Made by a program: the position numbers and the translations under genes
Origin: Novosphingobium piscinae
GTDB lineage: Bacteria; Pseudomonadota; Alphaproteobacteria; Sphingomonadales; Sphingomonadaceae
Length of the DNA stretch: 64,000 bases
Reading direction: 5' to 3'
Assembly (NCBI RefSeq): GCF_014230355.1
Contig: NZ_JACLAX010000001.1
Location: 1 to 64,000 of the forward strand
Notes under the pieces: model-generated
Told to the model about the DNA's origin: nothing
What the model saw: the letters and a program-made list of their open reading frames with translations, nothing else
The model's database searches: none
Shown here: positions 51,988-60,489 of the stretch, piece by piece
How positions within the stretch are numbered: the first letter of the stretch is position 1
Layout: every line of letters begins with the position of its first letter

Positions 51988-53174
51988 GCTCCGCGCTCCG
52001 CCGAGAAGGCGCCGCGCGCTTCGAGCTCGGCCGGGTCGAACCCCAGTGCGGCAAGCAGCGCGGCATTGTCCGCCCCCGCCGGCCCGGCCGGGCGCGGCGG
52101 CACCGGCCTGGTCGCGCTGAAGCCGAAGGGCAGGGACAGCTGGCGCACCGGCACCGCATCGTCGGGCAGGGCGACCGCCTCGACCCGGCCGCGCGCGGCG
52201 TGGTGAGGGTGGCTCAGGCCTTCCTCGGGGCTGTAGACCGGCATGGCCTGGCTGCCGGCAGCAGCCAGCAGCTCGGCCCAGGCGTCACGCGGGCGGGTGG
52301 CCAGGATCGCGGCAATCTCGGCCTGGAGCGCCGGGTGTCCGCCCAGATCGTGCTGCCGCGAGGTCAGATCAGGGCGGCCGATCGCGCTGCAGAACCGCGC
52401 CCACGAGGCCGGCTCCATGTCGGTGGTGCACAGATAGCCGCCATCGGCACAGCGCCAGACCCCGCCCTTGGGGTGCCAGGTCCCGAGCGCCGCCAGGTCG
52501 TCGAGATTGTCGTGGCGGCCCAGCGAGACGAGCTGCAGTTGCAGCGCGGCGTCGGACATGGCGACATCGACATGCTCGCCCGTGCCGCGCCGGGTGCGCG
52601 CCTGGAGCGCCAGCAGCAGCGCGATGGTCGCGCTCATTCCGGTCAGGGTGTCAGCCACCTGCAGGCCGGGCAGCGCAGGTTCGGGGTGGCCGCCCAGCCG
52701 TCCCAGCGCGCCGGCGAGAGCGAGGGCGAGGGGATCGTGCCCGGCGCGCTCGGCCAGCGGGCCGGTTTGGCCGGCGAAGCTCACCGAGAGGTAGACCAGC
52801 CGGGGGTTGAGCGCCTGCATCGCGGCATGGCCATAGCCCATCGCGGCCATCACCCCGGGGCGGTAGTCCTCGATCAGCACGTCGGCCCCGGCGATCAGGC
52901 GGTGCAGCACCTCGCGGCCGGCCGCGGTGCCGGGATTGATCCGCAGGCTGCGCTTGTTGCGGGCATAGGTGGGCCGCGCCCGGCGCCGCGCCGCGGCGCG
53001 CGGATCGTCCTCCGCCCCGAACAGGGCTTCCGCCTTGGCCAGTTCGCGCGGGTGCTCGACGCGGATCACCTCCGCGCCCATCTCGGCCGCGACCCAGCCA
53101 GCATAGGCGGCGGGGAGGAACCGCGAGAAGTCCACCACCCGCAGGCCGGACAGGGCAGAAGGATCAGCCGCCAC
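51984..53174 (-). CDS. CaiB/BaiF (type III) CoA-transferase 2
   Basis: 396 aa, GTG start at 53174 inside the end of the dehydratase-like gene (11-base overlap). It has the family pattern LSGLRVVDFSRFLPAAYAG, RNKRSLRINPGTAAGRE, LIEDYRPGVMAAMGYG and the presumed catalytic Asp147 in RAGHDPLALALAG. It is less canonical than its neighbours around the active site (LALALAG for xxQAxSG), so substrate range or partner role may differ. Confidence 0.88.
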   Translation of the reverse strand: MAADPSALSGLRVVDFSRFLPAAYAGWVAAEMGAEVIRVEHPRELAKAEALFGAEDDPRAAARRRARPTYARNKRSLRINPGTAAGREVLHRLIAGADVLIEDYRPGVMAAMGYGHAAMQALNPRLVYLSVSFAGQTGPLAERAGHDPLALALAGALGRLGGHPEPALPGLQVADTLTGMSATIALLLALQARTRRGTGEHVDVAMSDAALQLQLVSLGRHDNLDDLAALGTWHPKGGVWRCADGGYLCTTDMEPASWARFCSAIGRPDLTSRQHDLGGHPALQAEIAAILATRPRDAWAELLAAAGSQAMPVYSPEEGLSHPHHAARGRVEAVALPDDAVPVRQLSLPFGFSATRPVPPRPAGPAGADNAALLAALGFDPAELEARGAFSAERGA

Positions 53175-55521
53175 AGCGCCGCGCCGCCCGCTCCCGCGCC
53201 GGTCCCTCGATAAAGGCGGTGATCGCCGCCTCGATCGCGGCGGCGTCCTCGTCCTCGCGGTTGAAGTTGTCCGCAGTCAGCTCGAGCACCGGAATCCCCG
53301 CCGCGCGCAGGGCGCGGACCACGAACGGATCGGCGTCCTGCAGCGCCACTGCGGCATCGATCTGATGCGTCCTGGCCTCGTGCACGTGCCAGGGACCGGC
53401 CCAGGTCGGCATGCGCAGCTCATCGCCCATGCAGACGATCCGGCTGGCCAGTGCGCGCAGCGGGTCCTGCCCGCGCGACAGGTCGCGGATATAGCCGTCG
53501 GCGGCCAGCGCCAGATACATCGACCAGACGAATACGGCGCCATGGCTGTCCTCCCACTTCTGGTAGAAGCCCATCTCGCTCCACAGCCCGCGGCCGACCC
53601 ACATCAGGCGGATCCGCTCGGCCGGACAGGCGCCCAGCCCGGCCTCGGCGCGGGCGCAGACCTCTTCGTAGAAGGCCTTGGCGGCATCGCGCGCCCAGAC
53701 CGTGCCGCGGTGCCACTGCGGGACCATCGTCGCGGGCATGGAATCGACCACCCCGATCGGCGCCGGGACGGTGCGGGCGACGAGGTCGCGGGTCTTGCGG
53801 TAGTAGTCCTCCTGCTCGTTCACCAGGGCCATGACCTCGGCCAGCCGGGCGGGATCGAAGCGGCGGCCCGTGCGCGATTCGATCCGGGTGATCACCTCGC
53901 GCATCTCGGTCACCAGCAGGTCGATGCGCGCGGACTCGACCGCGGTCTCCCAGTGGTCAGGCAGCTGCTGCCACCAGTCGACGTAGAGGTCGGGGCGGGG
54001 ATCGATCGTGCGCTCGTAGATGAAGCAGTCGGCCCCGCTGGCCTCGCCCCACTCGGTGAACAGCTTGAGCGTCGGGTCGGACGAGGCGACGGCATGGACG
54101 AAGTCGGGCCGCGGCAGGCCACCCCACGGGGCCAGGTCGGCCACGTCGTCGAACAGCGCGGCCAGGCCCTGGGCCGAATAGGCCTCGACATCGGCGGGCA
54201 GGTCATGCGCGCGGAGCAGGTCCTGATAGCGCCGCGACTGCTGCTTGGCGGCGACGATCGAGGCCCACCACTGGTTGACCACGAAGGGCACGTCGAGTGC
54301 GCGCAGGATTTCCTGCGGGGCATTGGCATTGACCACGGCAAAGGGCGCCCCAGCGGCGACGGCCTCGCGCACCGAGGCGAACCAGTCGCGCTGCCACGCG
54401 TTGACGTCGGCGGTCGAGCGCAGGACCTTGCGGCTGCGCGCCGGTGCAGGACGCGGTGAGGCCGGCGGTTTGGGCGCCGGGCTGGCGGCGGCGACAGGCG
54501 CGCCCGGCCCGGGTCCGAGCGCCGCAGCGAGGGCCGCGGCAAAGCCCGCGTCGGGGGCGCTCGCGCAGCGCATTGCGGCGAAGGCGCAGTCGGCCGGCAG
54601 GGCGCGGCGGATCGCGGCGACGTCCCACGGCGCCGCCTCGTCGCCGTCGATCGCCAGGTGCAGGACCAGCGCGGGGCGGAGCTGCGCGGCCGCCACGGCG
54701 ACCTGGGCGGCGGTGGCAGCCGGGGCGGTGACGCGCGCCGGAGCGGCGAGCCGCGTGAGGCCCCACCCGTGCACCTCGCCGACGATGGTGCAGCCCGCCG
54801 CCTCGATCGCGCGGTAAAGCCGGTCATCCTCGTGCGCGGTGCCGCAGACCAGCACGGGGGTGCCGGAGGGGCGCGCGGGCAGGTCGGCGGCGAGCAAGGC
54901 GGTCAGCGCGCCCTCGGCCTCGGCGGCGGGCAGCACCGCGCAGGCCCCGGCGATGACCAGCGCGTCGCACCCGCTGATCCGCCCGGCCCGGCGCAGGCCG
55001 TCGATGCGGCCGAGCAGCGGCGCCAGCGCGGGCGCCGGTCCGGTGTGGTCCGCGCTGGCCGGGCCGCCGAGCCCGGCCAGCCAGGCGTCGAGCTCGTCAA
55101 GCCGCACGGCGGTGTAGGCGCGCGAGGCGGGGCGATCGAGGTGCAGCCGGTCGAGGAAATGGACATGGCGCGGGACGCCTTCGCCCAGCCGGCCCAATTC
55201 GCGCAGGGCGGCAAAGATCTGGGGCTGATCGCCATCGGCCTGGGTGATCAGCACCGGCACATCGGGATGGTCGAGGGTCAGCAGCGTCTCGAGCAGCCGT
55301 CGCCCGCGCGGGCCGAGCTCGGCCGCGCCCATCACGGCATCGGCGCGCGGCGTCGCAGGCAGGGGCGGGGCGACCAGGCGGATCGGCTGGAAGCCTGCGG
55401 CGATCAGCCGCTCGCGCGGGGCATCGACCCCGAGCGTGCGCAGCGGCCGCCGCCCGGCGGCCAGGGCCCGCGCCACCTCGGCCGCCGGATCGGCATAGGC
55501 GCGGCGGAACGGCTCGAGCAT
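53164..55521 (-). CDS. Fused 2-hydroxyacyl-CoA dehydratase-like protein (two HgdA/HgdB-type halves)
   Basis: 785 aa. Residues 1 to ~335 resemble an HgdB/BcrC-type half (RERLIAAGFQPIRLV, then SGCDALVIAGACAVLP). A Pro/Ala-rich linker (336-366) leads to a second half (about 370-785; GAPFAVVNANAPQEILRAL, RPDFVHAVASSDPTLKLF). Known enzymes of this group use a [4Fe-4S] cluster held by cysteines and need an ATP-driven activator. Here the expected CD motif reads ASSD (479-482), the other expected Cys of the second half sits at YSAQGLAAL without Cys, and the first half shows TQADGDQ. No activator gene is near. Radical dehydration is therefore doubtful; another CoA-ester or carboxylate-binding role is possible. 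Confidence 0.75.
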   Translation of the reverse strand: MLEPFRRAYADPAAEVARALAAGRRPLRTLGVDAPRERLIAAGFQPIRLVAPPLPATPRADAVMGAAELGPRGRRLLETLLTLDHPDVPVLITQADGDQPQIFAALRELGRLGEGVPRHVHFLDRLHLDRPASRAYTAVRLDELDAWLAGLGGPASADHTGPAPALAPLLGRIDGLRRAGRISGCDALVIAGACAVLPAAEAEGALTALLAADLPARPSGTPVLVCGTAHEDDRLYRAIEAAGCTIVGEVHGWGLTRLAAPARVTAPAATAAQVAVAAAQLRPALVLHLAIDGDEAAPWDVAAIRRALPADCAFAAMRCASAPDAGFAAALAAALGPGPGAPVAAASPAPKPPASPRPAPARSRKVLRSTADVNAWQRDWFASVREAVAAGAPFAVVNANAPQEILRALDVPFVVNQWWASIVAAKQQSRRYQDLLRAHDLPADVEAYSAQGLAALFDDVADLAPWGGLPRPDFVHAVASSDPTLKLFTEWGEASGADCFIYERTIDPRPDLYVDWWQQLPDHWETAVESARIDLLVTEMREVITRIESRTGRRFDPARLAEVMALVNEQEDYYRKTRDLVARTVPAPIGVVDSMPATMVPQWHRGTVWARDAAKAFYEEVCARAEAGLGACPAERIRLMWVGRGLWSEMGFYQKWEDSHGAVFVWSMYLALAADGYIRDLSRGQDPLRALASRIVCMGDELRMPTWAGPWHVHEARTHQIDAAVALQDADPFVVRALRAAGIPVLELTADNFNREDEDAAAIEAAITAFIEGPARERAARRCGG

Positions 55522-56771
55522 CAGATCGCCCCGGCGGCCTTCAGCGCGGCGATCTGGTCCTCGTCATAGCCAAGGTAGTCGCGCAGGATCGGCTGGTTGT
55601 GCTCACCGATCCGCACCGGCAGGGCATCGTCGAAGCCGGTGGTCGCGCCGGAAAACTGGATCGGCACCCCGGCGGTCCGCAGATCGATGTTCGAGCGGTA
55701 GCTGGGGTGCTTGACCGCCATGGTCTCCTGCCGCGCCACCACCCGTGGGTCGACCAGCGCGTCTTCCGGGTGGCGCACAGGTGCGGCGGGCACCCCCTGC
55801 GCCTCGAGCGCGCGCAGCACTTCGACCATTGGCAGGGCGCTCGACCAGGCGTTGATCCGCGCCTCGAGCTCGGTGGCATTCGCCACGCGCATGTCGCGGC
55901 TGCAGAAGCGCGGGTCCTCGGCCAGCTCGGGTTGGCCCATGGCTGCGAACAGCCCGCGTGCCAGCGGCTCGTGCACGGCGACCACCGCGACATAGCCGTC
56001 GGCGCAGGCGAACACCCCGAACGGCGAGAGCCGCTGCACGGTCAGCCCGGTGCGGGCCGGCATGCCCGCCGCGGCCATGGCCGACCAGTTCTCGATCGCC
56101 ACGAACGAGGTGAGGGCGCCGAGCATCGAAACGTCGACATGCTGGCCAACCCCGGTGCTGTGGCGTTGCTCGATGGCGGCGAGGATACCGATGACGGTGA
56201 ACACCGGGGCCAGCATGTCGGCGATCGGGATGCCGATGCGGACCGGGGGCTGGCCGGGTTCGCCGCTGGTGAACATGGCGCCGGACAGGGCCTGGATGAT
56301 CACGTCCATCGCCTTGCCGTCGCGGTCGGTCGCGCCGAACCCGGAGAGCGAGGCGAAGACCAGGCGCGGATTGACCGCACGGCATGCGTGGTAACCGATA
56401 CCCAACCGGTCGGCGGTACCCGCGGTGAAGTTCTCGACCACGACATCGGCCTTGCGGACGAGGTCGAAGTATACCCCCTTGCCCGCATCGCTCTTGAGGT
56501 CGAGCGAGATGCCGTACTTGCCGCGCGCGCGGGTGAGGTGCGAAATCGAGATGTCGTCCTCGTGGCGGCGCTCGACGATCACCCCCTCGCGTCCGACATA
56601 GGGGCTGTTCTCGCGCGCGAGATCCCCGCCCTTCGGTTCCTCGACCTTGATCACCTTGGCGCCAAGGCCGGCGAGCAGCATCGTCGCATAGGGCCCGGCC
56701 AGCGCGCGGGTCAAGTCGATCACGGTCAGGCCTTCGAGCGGGCGGTGGGTGAGGTCGCTGCCGTTGCTCAT
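55521..56771 (-). CDS. CaiB/BaiF (type III) CoA-transferase 3
   Basis: 416 aa. A canonical member: LEGLTVIDLTRALAGPYATMLLAGLGAKVIKVE opens the protein (shown here as family pattern), then RGKYGISLDLKS, VVENFTAGTADRLGIGY and the catalytic Asp156 in GKAMDVIIQALSG. The stop touches the start of the fused dehydratase-like gene (TGATG) and its start overlaps dctP. It probably activates the acid brought in by the TRAP transporter. Confidence 0.93.
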   Translation of the reverse strand: MSNGSDLTHRPLEGLTVIDLTRALAGPYATMLLAGLGAKVIKVEEPKGGDLARENSPYVGREGVIVERRHEDDISISHLTRARGKYGISLDLKSDAGKGVYFDLVRKADVVVENFTAGTADRLGIGYHACRAVNPRLVFASLSGFGATDRDGKAMDVIIQALSGAMFTSGEPGQPPVRIGIPIADMLAPVFTVIGILAAIEQRHSTGVGQHVDVSMLGALTSFVAIENWSAMAAAGMPARTGLTVQRLSPFGVFACADGYVAVVAVHEPLARGLFAAMGQPELAEDPRFCSRDMRVANATELEARINAWSSALPMVEVLRALEAQGVPAAPVRHPEDALVDPRVVARQETMAVKHPSYRSNIDLRTAGVPIQFSGATTGFDDALPVRIGEHNQPILRDYLGYDEDQIAALKAAGAI

Positions 56772-57850
56772 CGGGGGGTGCTCATCGGGTTAACTCCGGA
56801 AGATGGGCGCGCGCAGGCGATCGCGCCGGCGGCGATGAGGCGCTGGGCCTCGCGGAACACGGGCAGGCCATCCAGTCCGACATCGGCAAGGCGGCGTGCC
56901 TGGTCGATCGCGAACCGGTTGTAGAGCGCGTCGAGCTTGGCCTGTTCCGGCGCGGGGAAGGGGATCATCTCGACGCCGTGGCCGGCGGCATAGGCGATCC
57001 CGGCATGTTCGGCCTTGAGCACCTCGTCGGCAAGGGCGGCCTCCCAGATCCGGCGCGAATCCCGCAGCAGCGTCTGGAGATCGGGGGGCAGCCGCCGCCA
57101 CGCCTGGTCCGACATGGCCCGCGCCGGATAGGCCCCGCGGCTGAAGCGCAGGCTGGTGAAATGGTGCGCCACCTCGGCGAAATGCAGGCTCTTGATCGTA
57201 TCGGCCGGCGCGACCACGCCATCGATCACGCCCTTGGCCAGGGCCGAATAGACCTCGCCCATTGGCATGTTGACCGGATCCGCGCCCAGTGCGCGCAGCA
57301 CGTCGATCGCATCGCTCTGCGCGCGCAGGCGCAGGCCCTTGAGGTCGGCCAGGCTGTGCACCGGCCGGTTGCGCGTCAACACACCAGGGAAATTGCCGCC
57401 CTGCGCGGCCAGCACGTGCAGGCCCTTGAGTTCGTCGCCGAAGGCGGGGAAGCGCTGGTCAAGGCAGTCATAGACCGCGACCTGATCCTCGATCGTCCGG
57501 ATTCCGCCGTAGAAGCCCGACTGCGCGCGCAGCATGTGCGCGCCGCCGCGGGTGTAGATCGGGGTGATCAGGCCGATGTCGGCGAGGCCGTGGCGGATCT
57601 CCATCATCGACATGTCCGACGAGAGCAGCGCGCCCGACCAGTAGGGCTTGATCCGGATGCGCCCGCCGCTGGCCCGCTCGACGTGTTTCATCCACGTGAT
57701 GTCGGCCTTGGAGAAGGGGTGGGTCGGCGGATAGGGGCTGGCGTAGGTCAGGAGGTGCGGGGCGTCGGGGGCAGGGCGACTGCAGGCGGACAGGACCAGG
57801 CCCAGCAGCAGGGCGAGCAGCAGCGAAGGGAGGATGCGCATCGGGGTCAT
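56768..57850 (-). CDS. TRAP transporter solute-binding protein (DctP family), lipoprotein
   Basis: 360 aa from the ATG at 57850 (ATGA overlap with dctM; an ATG at 57841 is possible). The lipobox LVLSACS places it on the outer face of the inner membrane. DctP features include YASPYPPTHPFSKADITWM near the start, the carboxylate-binding Arg region GLRLRAQSDAIDVLRALGADPVNMPMGEVYSAL (conserved residues cited as a region) and GVIDGVVAPADTI. It captures a carboxylic acid and delivers it to DctQM. Confidence 0.9.
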   Translation of the reverse strand: MTPMRILPSLLLALLLGLVLSACSRPAPDAPHLLTYASPYPPTHPFSKADITWMKHVERASGGRIRIKPYWSGALLSSDMSMMEIRHGLADIGLITPIYTRGGAHMLRAQSGFYGGIRTIEDQVAVYDCLDQRFPAFGDELKGLHVLAAQGGNFPGVLTRNRPVHSLADLKGLRLRAQSDAIDVLRALGADPVNMPMGEVYSALAKGVIDGVVAPADTIKSLHFAEVAHHFTSLRFSRGAYPARAMSDQAWRRLPPDLQTLLRDSRRIWEAALADEVLKAEHAGIAYAAGHGVEMIPFPAPEQAKLDALYNRFAIDQARRLADVGLDGLPVFREAQRLIAAGAIACARPSSGVNPMSTPR

Positions 57851-59151
57851 CCCGCCACCAGCCCGGGCAGCCACAGCGCCAGCGCGGGGACCGCGATGAT
57901 CGCGGCGAGGTGAAGGAAGTCGGCGACGAGGAACGGGATCACCCCGCGGAAGATCGTGCCGAGCGACAGGTCCCGGGCGAGGCCCTGGATCACGTAGATA
58001 TTGAGCCCGAGGGGCGGGTGGACGAAGCCGATCTCCATCGTGCGGACCAGGAAGATGCCGAACCAGATCGGGCTGTAGCCGAGCTGCTCGGCGATCGGCA
58101 GGAAGATCGGGGTGGTCAGCAGCATCAGCGCCACGCCGTCCAGGAACGAGCCCAGCAGCAGCAGGATCAGCGTCATCGCGATGATCGCCACCACCGGGCT
58201 GGCGTGCAGATCGCTGACTGCGCCGGACAGGGCCTCGGTGATCTCGCTGGCCGAGATGAAGTTGGCGAACAGCAGCGCGCCGATGATCACCACGTAGATC
58301 ATCCCCGCGGTGCGCAGCGTGGCACGCAGGGCTCCGGCTACCGCGGCGCGGGTGAAGCCGCCGCGCACCGCGAGCAGGAGCAGTGCTCCGACCACGCCGA
58401 CCGAGGCGGCCTCGGTGGGGGTGAACCAGCCGATCATCAGGCCGCCGATCACGAACAGCATCAGCGCGAAGATATCGGCCACCTGGCGCAGCGCGGGCAG
58501 GCGGTCGCGCCACGGCACGCGGACCGTGGCCGGACCCAGCTCGGGCCGCCACAGGCACAGCAGGGCGATCGTGGCCATGTAGGAGAGAGCCTGGGTCGCC
58601 CCCGGGACGATCGCGGCGGCGAACAGCTTGCCGATCGACTGTTCGGCGATGATCCCGAAGACGATCAGCGCCCCCGAGGGCGGGATCAGCGAGCCCAGGG
58701 TGCCGCCGGCGGCAAGAGCGCCCGCGGCGAAGCCCGGATGATAGCCGGCGCGGCGCATTTCGGGCAGGGCAACCGAGCTGATCGTCGAGACCGTGGCGAG
58801 GCTCGAGCCGCTGATCGCGCCGAACCCGGCGCATCCGCCGATCGAGGCGAGCGCCAGCCCGCCGCGGCGGTGGCCGAGGAACTTGGCAGCCACATCGAAG
58901 AAATCGCGGCTGGCACCGGCGGCGAAGCACAGATGGGCCATCAGCAGGAACAGCGGCAGGACTCCCAGCTCGTACTTGGAGATCACCTCGAACGAGACCA
59001 CCCCGGCCTTGATCACGGCAGCCTCGGGCGCGATCATCACGGCCAGGCCGCCGATCCCGACGAGCATCAGCCCGACCCCGATCGGCACTCCGCTGGCCAG
59101 GAGCAGCAGCAGCATGGCGATGCCCAGCGCGCCGATGAGTTCGGGCGCCAT
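57847..59151 (-). CDS. TRAP transporter large permease (DctM)
   Basis: 434 aa from the ATG at 59151. About 12 hydrophobic helices with the DctM signatures ISGSSLATVSTI, PEMRRAGYHPGFAAGALAAGGTLGSLIPPS (region about 150-180) and WFTPTEAASVGVVGALL. It drives Na+- or H+-coupled uptake of a carboxylate together with DctQ and DctP. Its stop overlaps dctP and its start touches the dctQ stop. Confidence 0.93.
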   Translation of the reverse strand: MAPELIGALGIAMLLLLLASGVPIGVGLMLVGIGGLAVMIAPEAAVIKAGVVSFEVISKYELGVLPLFLLMAHLCFAAGASRDFFDVAAKFLGHRRGGLALASIGGCAGFGAISGSSLATVSTISSVALPEMRRAGYHPGFAAGALAAGGTLGSLIPPSGALIVFGIIAEQSIGKLFAAAIVPGATQALSYMATIALLCLWRPELGPATVRVPWRDRLPALRQVADIFALMLFVIGGLMIGWFTPTEAASVGVVGALLLLAVRGGFTRAAVAGALRATLRTAGMIYVVIIGALLFANFISASEITEALSGAVSDLHASPVVAIIAMTLILLLLGSFLDGVALMLLTTPIFLPIAEQLGYSPIWFGIFLVRTMEIGFVHPPLGLNIYVIQGLARDLSLGTIFRGVIPFLVADFLHLAAIIAVPALALWLPGLVAG

Positions 59152-59678
59152 CAGCGGGTCTCGCCAGTCGGTCGGGCCAGCGCCCGTCGCAGGAAGGTCA
59201 GCGCGATCAGCCCGGCAAAGCCGATCCACAGCACGCGCAGCCAGCGAATCGGCAGGTGGAGCAATTCGGTCCGTTCGAACCCTGACCACAGCTCGGCCGT
59301 GACCCAGGCCGCGCCGACCGCGACGACCAGGAACACTGCGGCGCTGAGCAGCGCAGCTATCCGTGCCAGCCGGGCCGCCACCCGGCGGGGCAGGCGCTCG
59401 GTGACCATGTGGACCGAGGCATGCTCGCCCTGCAGCGTGGCGATCAGCATGGCCGATCCGGCCAGCAGAACCGCCGCGGCCTGGACCAGCTCGATCGAGC
59501 CGAGCAGGTGGAAGCCGGCGTGCCGCCCGGCGACGGCGATCGCATCGGCCGCGGTCGCGCCCAGCAGGCCACAGCCGCCGAGGGCATAGACCAGCCGCAG
59601 CGCCGGGCCCGCCTCGCGTGCCGCGGCGCCGGGCCCGCGTTCCGCGGACGGCGCGTGATCGGGTTCGGTCCGTTCCAT
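59151..59678 (-). CDS. TRAP transporter small permease (DctQ)
   Basis: 175 aa with four hydrophobic segments (about residues 28-50, 58-83, 103-130 and 142-162) after a charged N-terminal tail, the normal DctQ topology. The segment QGEHASVHMVTERLP between helices 2 and 3 is typical. GGAGAGG lies just upstream of the ATG. It is the first gene of the eight-gene leftward operon, with a MarR gene diverging 122 bp away. Confidence 0.88.
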   Translation of the reverse strand: MERTEPDHAPSAERGPGAAAREAGPALRLVYALGGCGLLGATAADAIAVAGRHAGFHLLGSIELVQAAAVLLAGSAMLIATLQGEHASVHMVTERLPRRVAARLARIAALLSAAVFLVVAVGAAWVTAELWSGFERTELLHLPIRWLRVLWIGFAGLIALTFLRRALARPTGETR

Positions 59679-59800
59679 GCCTCTCCTGCTCCGCGGTCGT
59701 CCCAGTTGACAGCCCCCAGGGCCGCGCCTCTAATGGGGCACCATCTGCGACAGTAGATTATTTCAACTATTTTTCTTGTCAATCATCTGCAGGCATCGAC

Positions 59801-60292
59801 ATGGCGAGCACTTCCACCCCCCAGCCGCGTGGCCCCGAGCCTGAGCGCTCCGAGGTTGCGCTGGGCCGCCTCGGCGACTTCGTCGGGTTCCGCCTGCGGC
59901 GTGTCCAGAACCAGCTGTCGCGCAAGTTCGCGGCGGCCAACGCCGATCTCGGCCTGCGTTCCGGCCTGTTTTCCTCTCTCGCCATCGTGGCGGCCAATCC
60001 CGGCATATCGCAGAGCGAACTCTCCGGTGCAGTCGGTCTGGACAAGTCGGTGACAGTCACGATCATCGACGAGCTCGAGAAGTATGGCTGGGCCGAGCGG
60101 CGACGTTCGGCCGAGGACCGGCGGCGGCACGCGCTCTATGTCACGCCCGAAGGCGATCGCCAGCTTGATCGGCTGTTCGCCCGCATGGAGGAGGTGGAGG
60201 GCGCCGTGCTCCACCAGCTCAGCGATGCCGAGCACCAGATGCTGAATGACGTGCTCGACCGGATGTACGATGCGGTGGTGCGCGAACTTTGA
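59801..60292 (+). CDS. MarR family regulator
   Basis: 163 aa from the ATG at 59801. A winged-helix MarR core: FRLRRVQNQLSRKF, ISQSELSGAVGLDKSVTVTIIDELEKYGW and the wing RRRSAEDRRRHALYVTPEG. It diverges from the TRAP/CoA operon and precedes a TonB receptor, so it may repress one or both. AGTTGA elements occur on both sides of the gene (59704, 59763-59769 on the other strand, 60318-60336). Confidence 0.9.
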   Translation: MASTSTPQPRGPEPERSEVALGRLGDFVGFRLRRVQNQLSRKFAAANADLGLRSGLFSSLAIVAANPGISQSELSGAVGLDKSVTVTIIDELEKYGWAERRRSAEDRRRHALYVTPEGDRQLDRLFARMEEVEGAVLHQLSDAEHQMLNDVLDRMYDAVVREL

Positions 60293-60317
60293 GGCTACCA
60301 ACAGTGCCGAAAAACGA

Positions 60318-60336
60318 TAGTTGACTTTGTCCACTA
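60318..60336. promoter_or_regulatory. Imperfect inverted repeat (tagttgac-ttt-gtccacta), candidate MarR site
   Basis: Arms match at 7 of 8 positions. It lies 26 bp after the marR stop and about 150 bp before the TonB receptor start. The half-site AGTTGA recurs near the marR start. Link to MarR is inference. Confidence 0.4.
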
Positions 60337-60489
60337 ATCTCCGATTAATGAGCAAGAACCGGCGGTAAACCGTCGGCAGGCGCGAATCCGGCAAACGGAC
60401 AGGCCTTGGAGAGGATAGGTTCGGCGCCGCGGCGCATGGCCCGCTGAGGATCCAGGATCCTGTCCCTTGCCGGAGTGAGGGAGGACATG

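Noticed and set aside
53164..55521. Benzoyl-CoA reductase or a standard oxygen-sensitive hydroxyacyl-CoA dehydratase
   Set aside because: Expected cluster cysteines are not visible at the motif positions and no activator or ferredoxin gene is near, so I kept the call at family-like.
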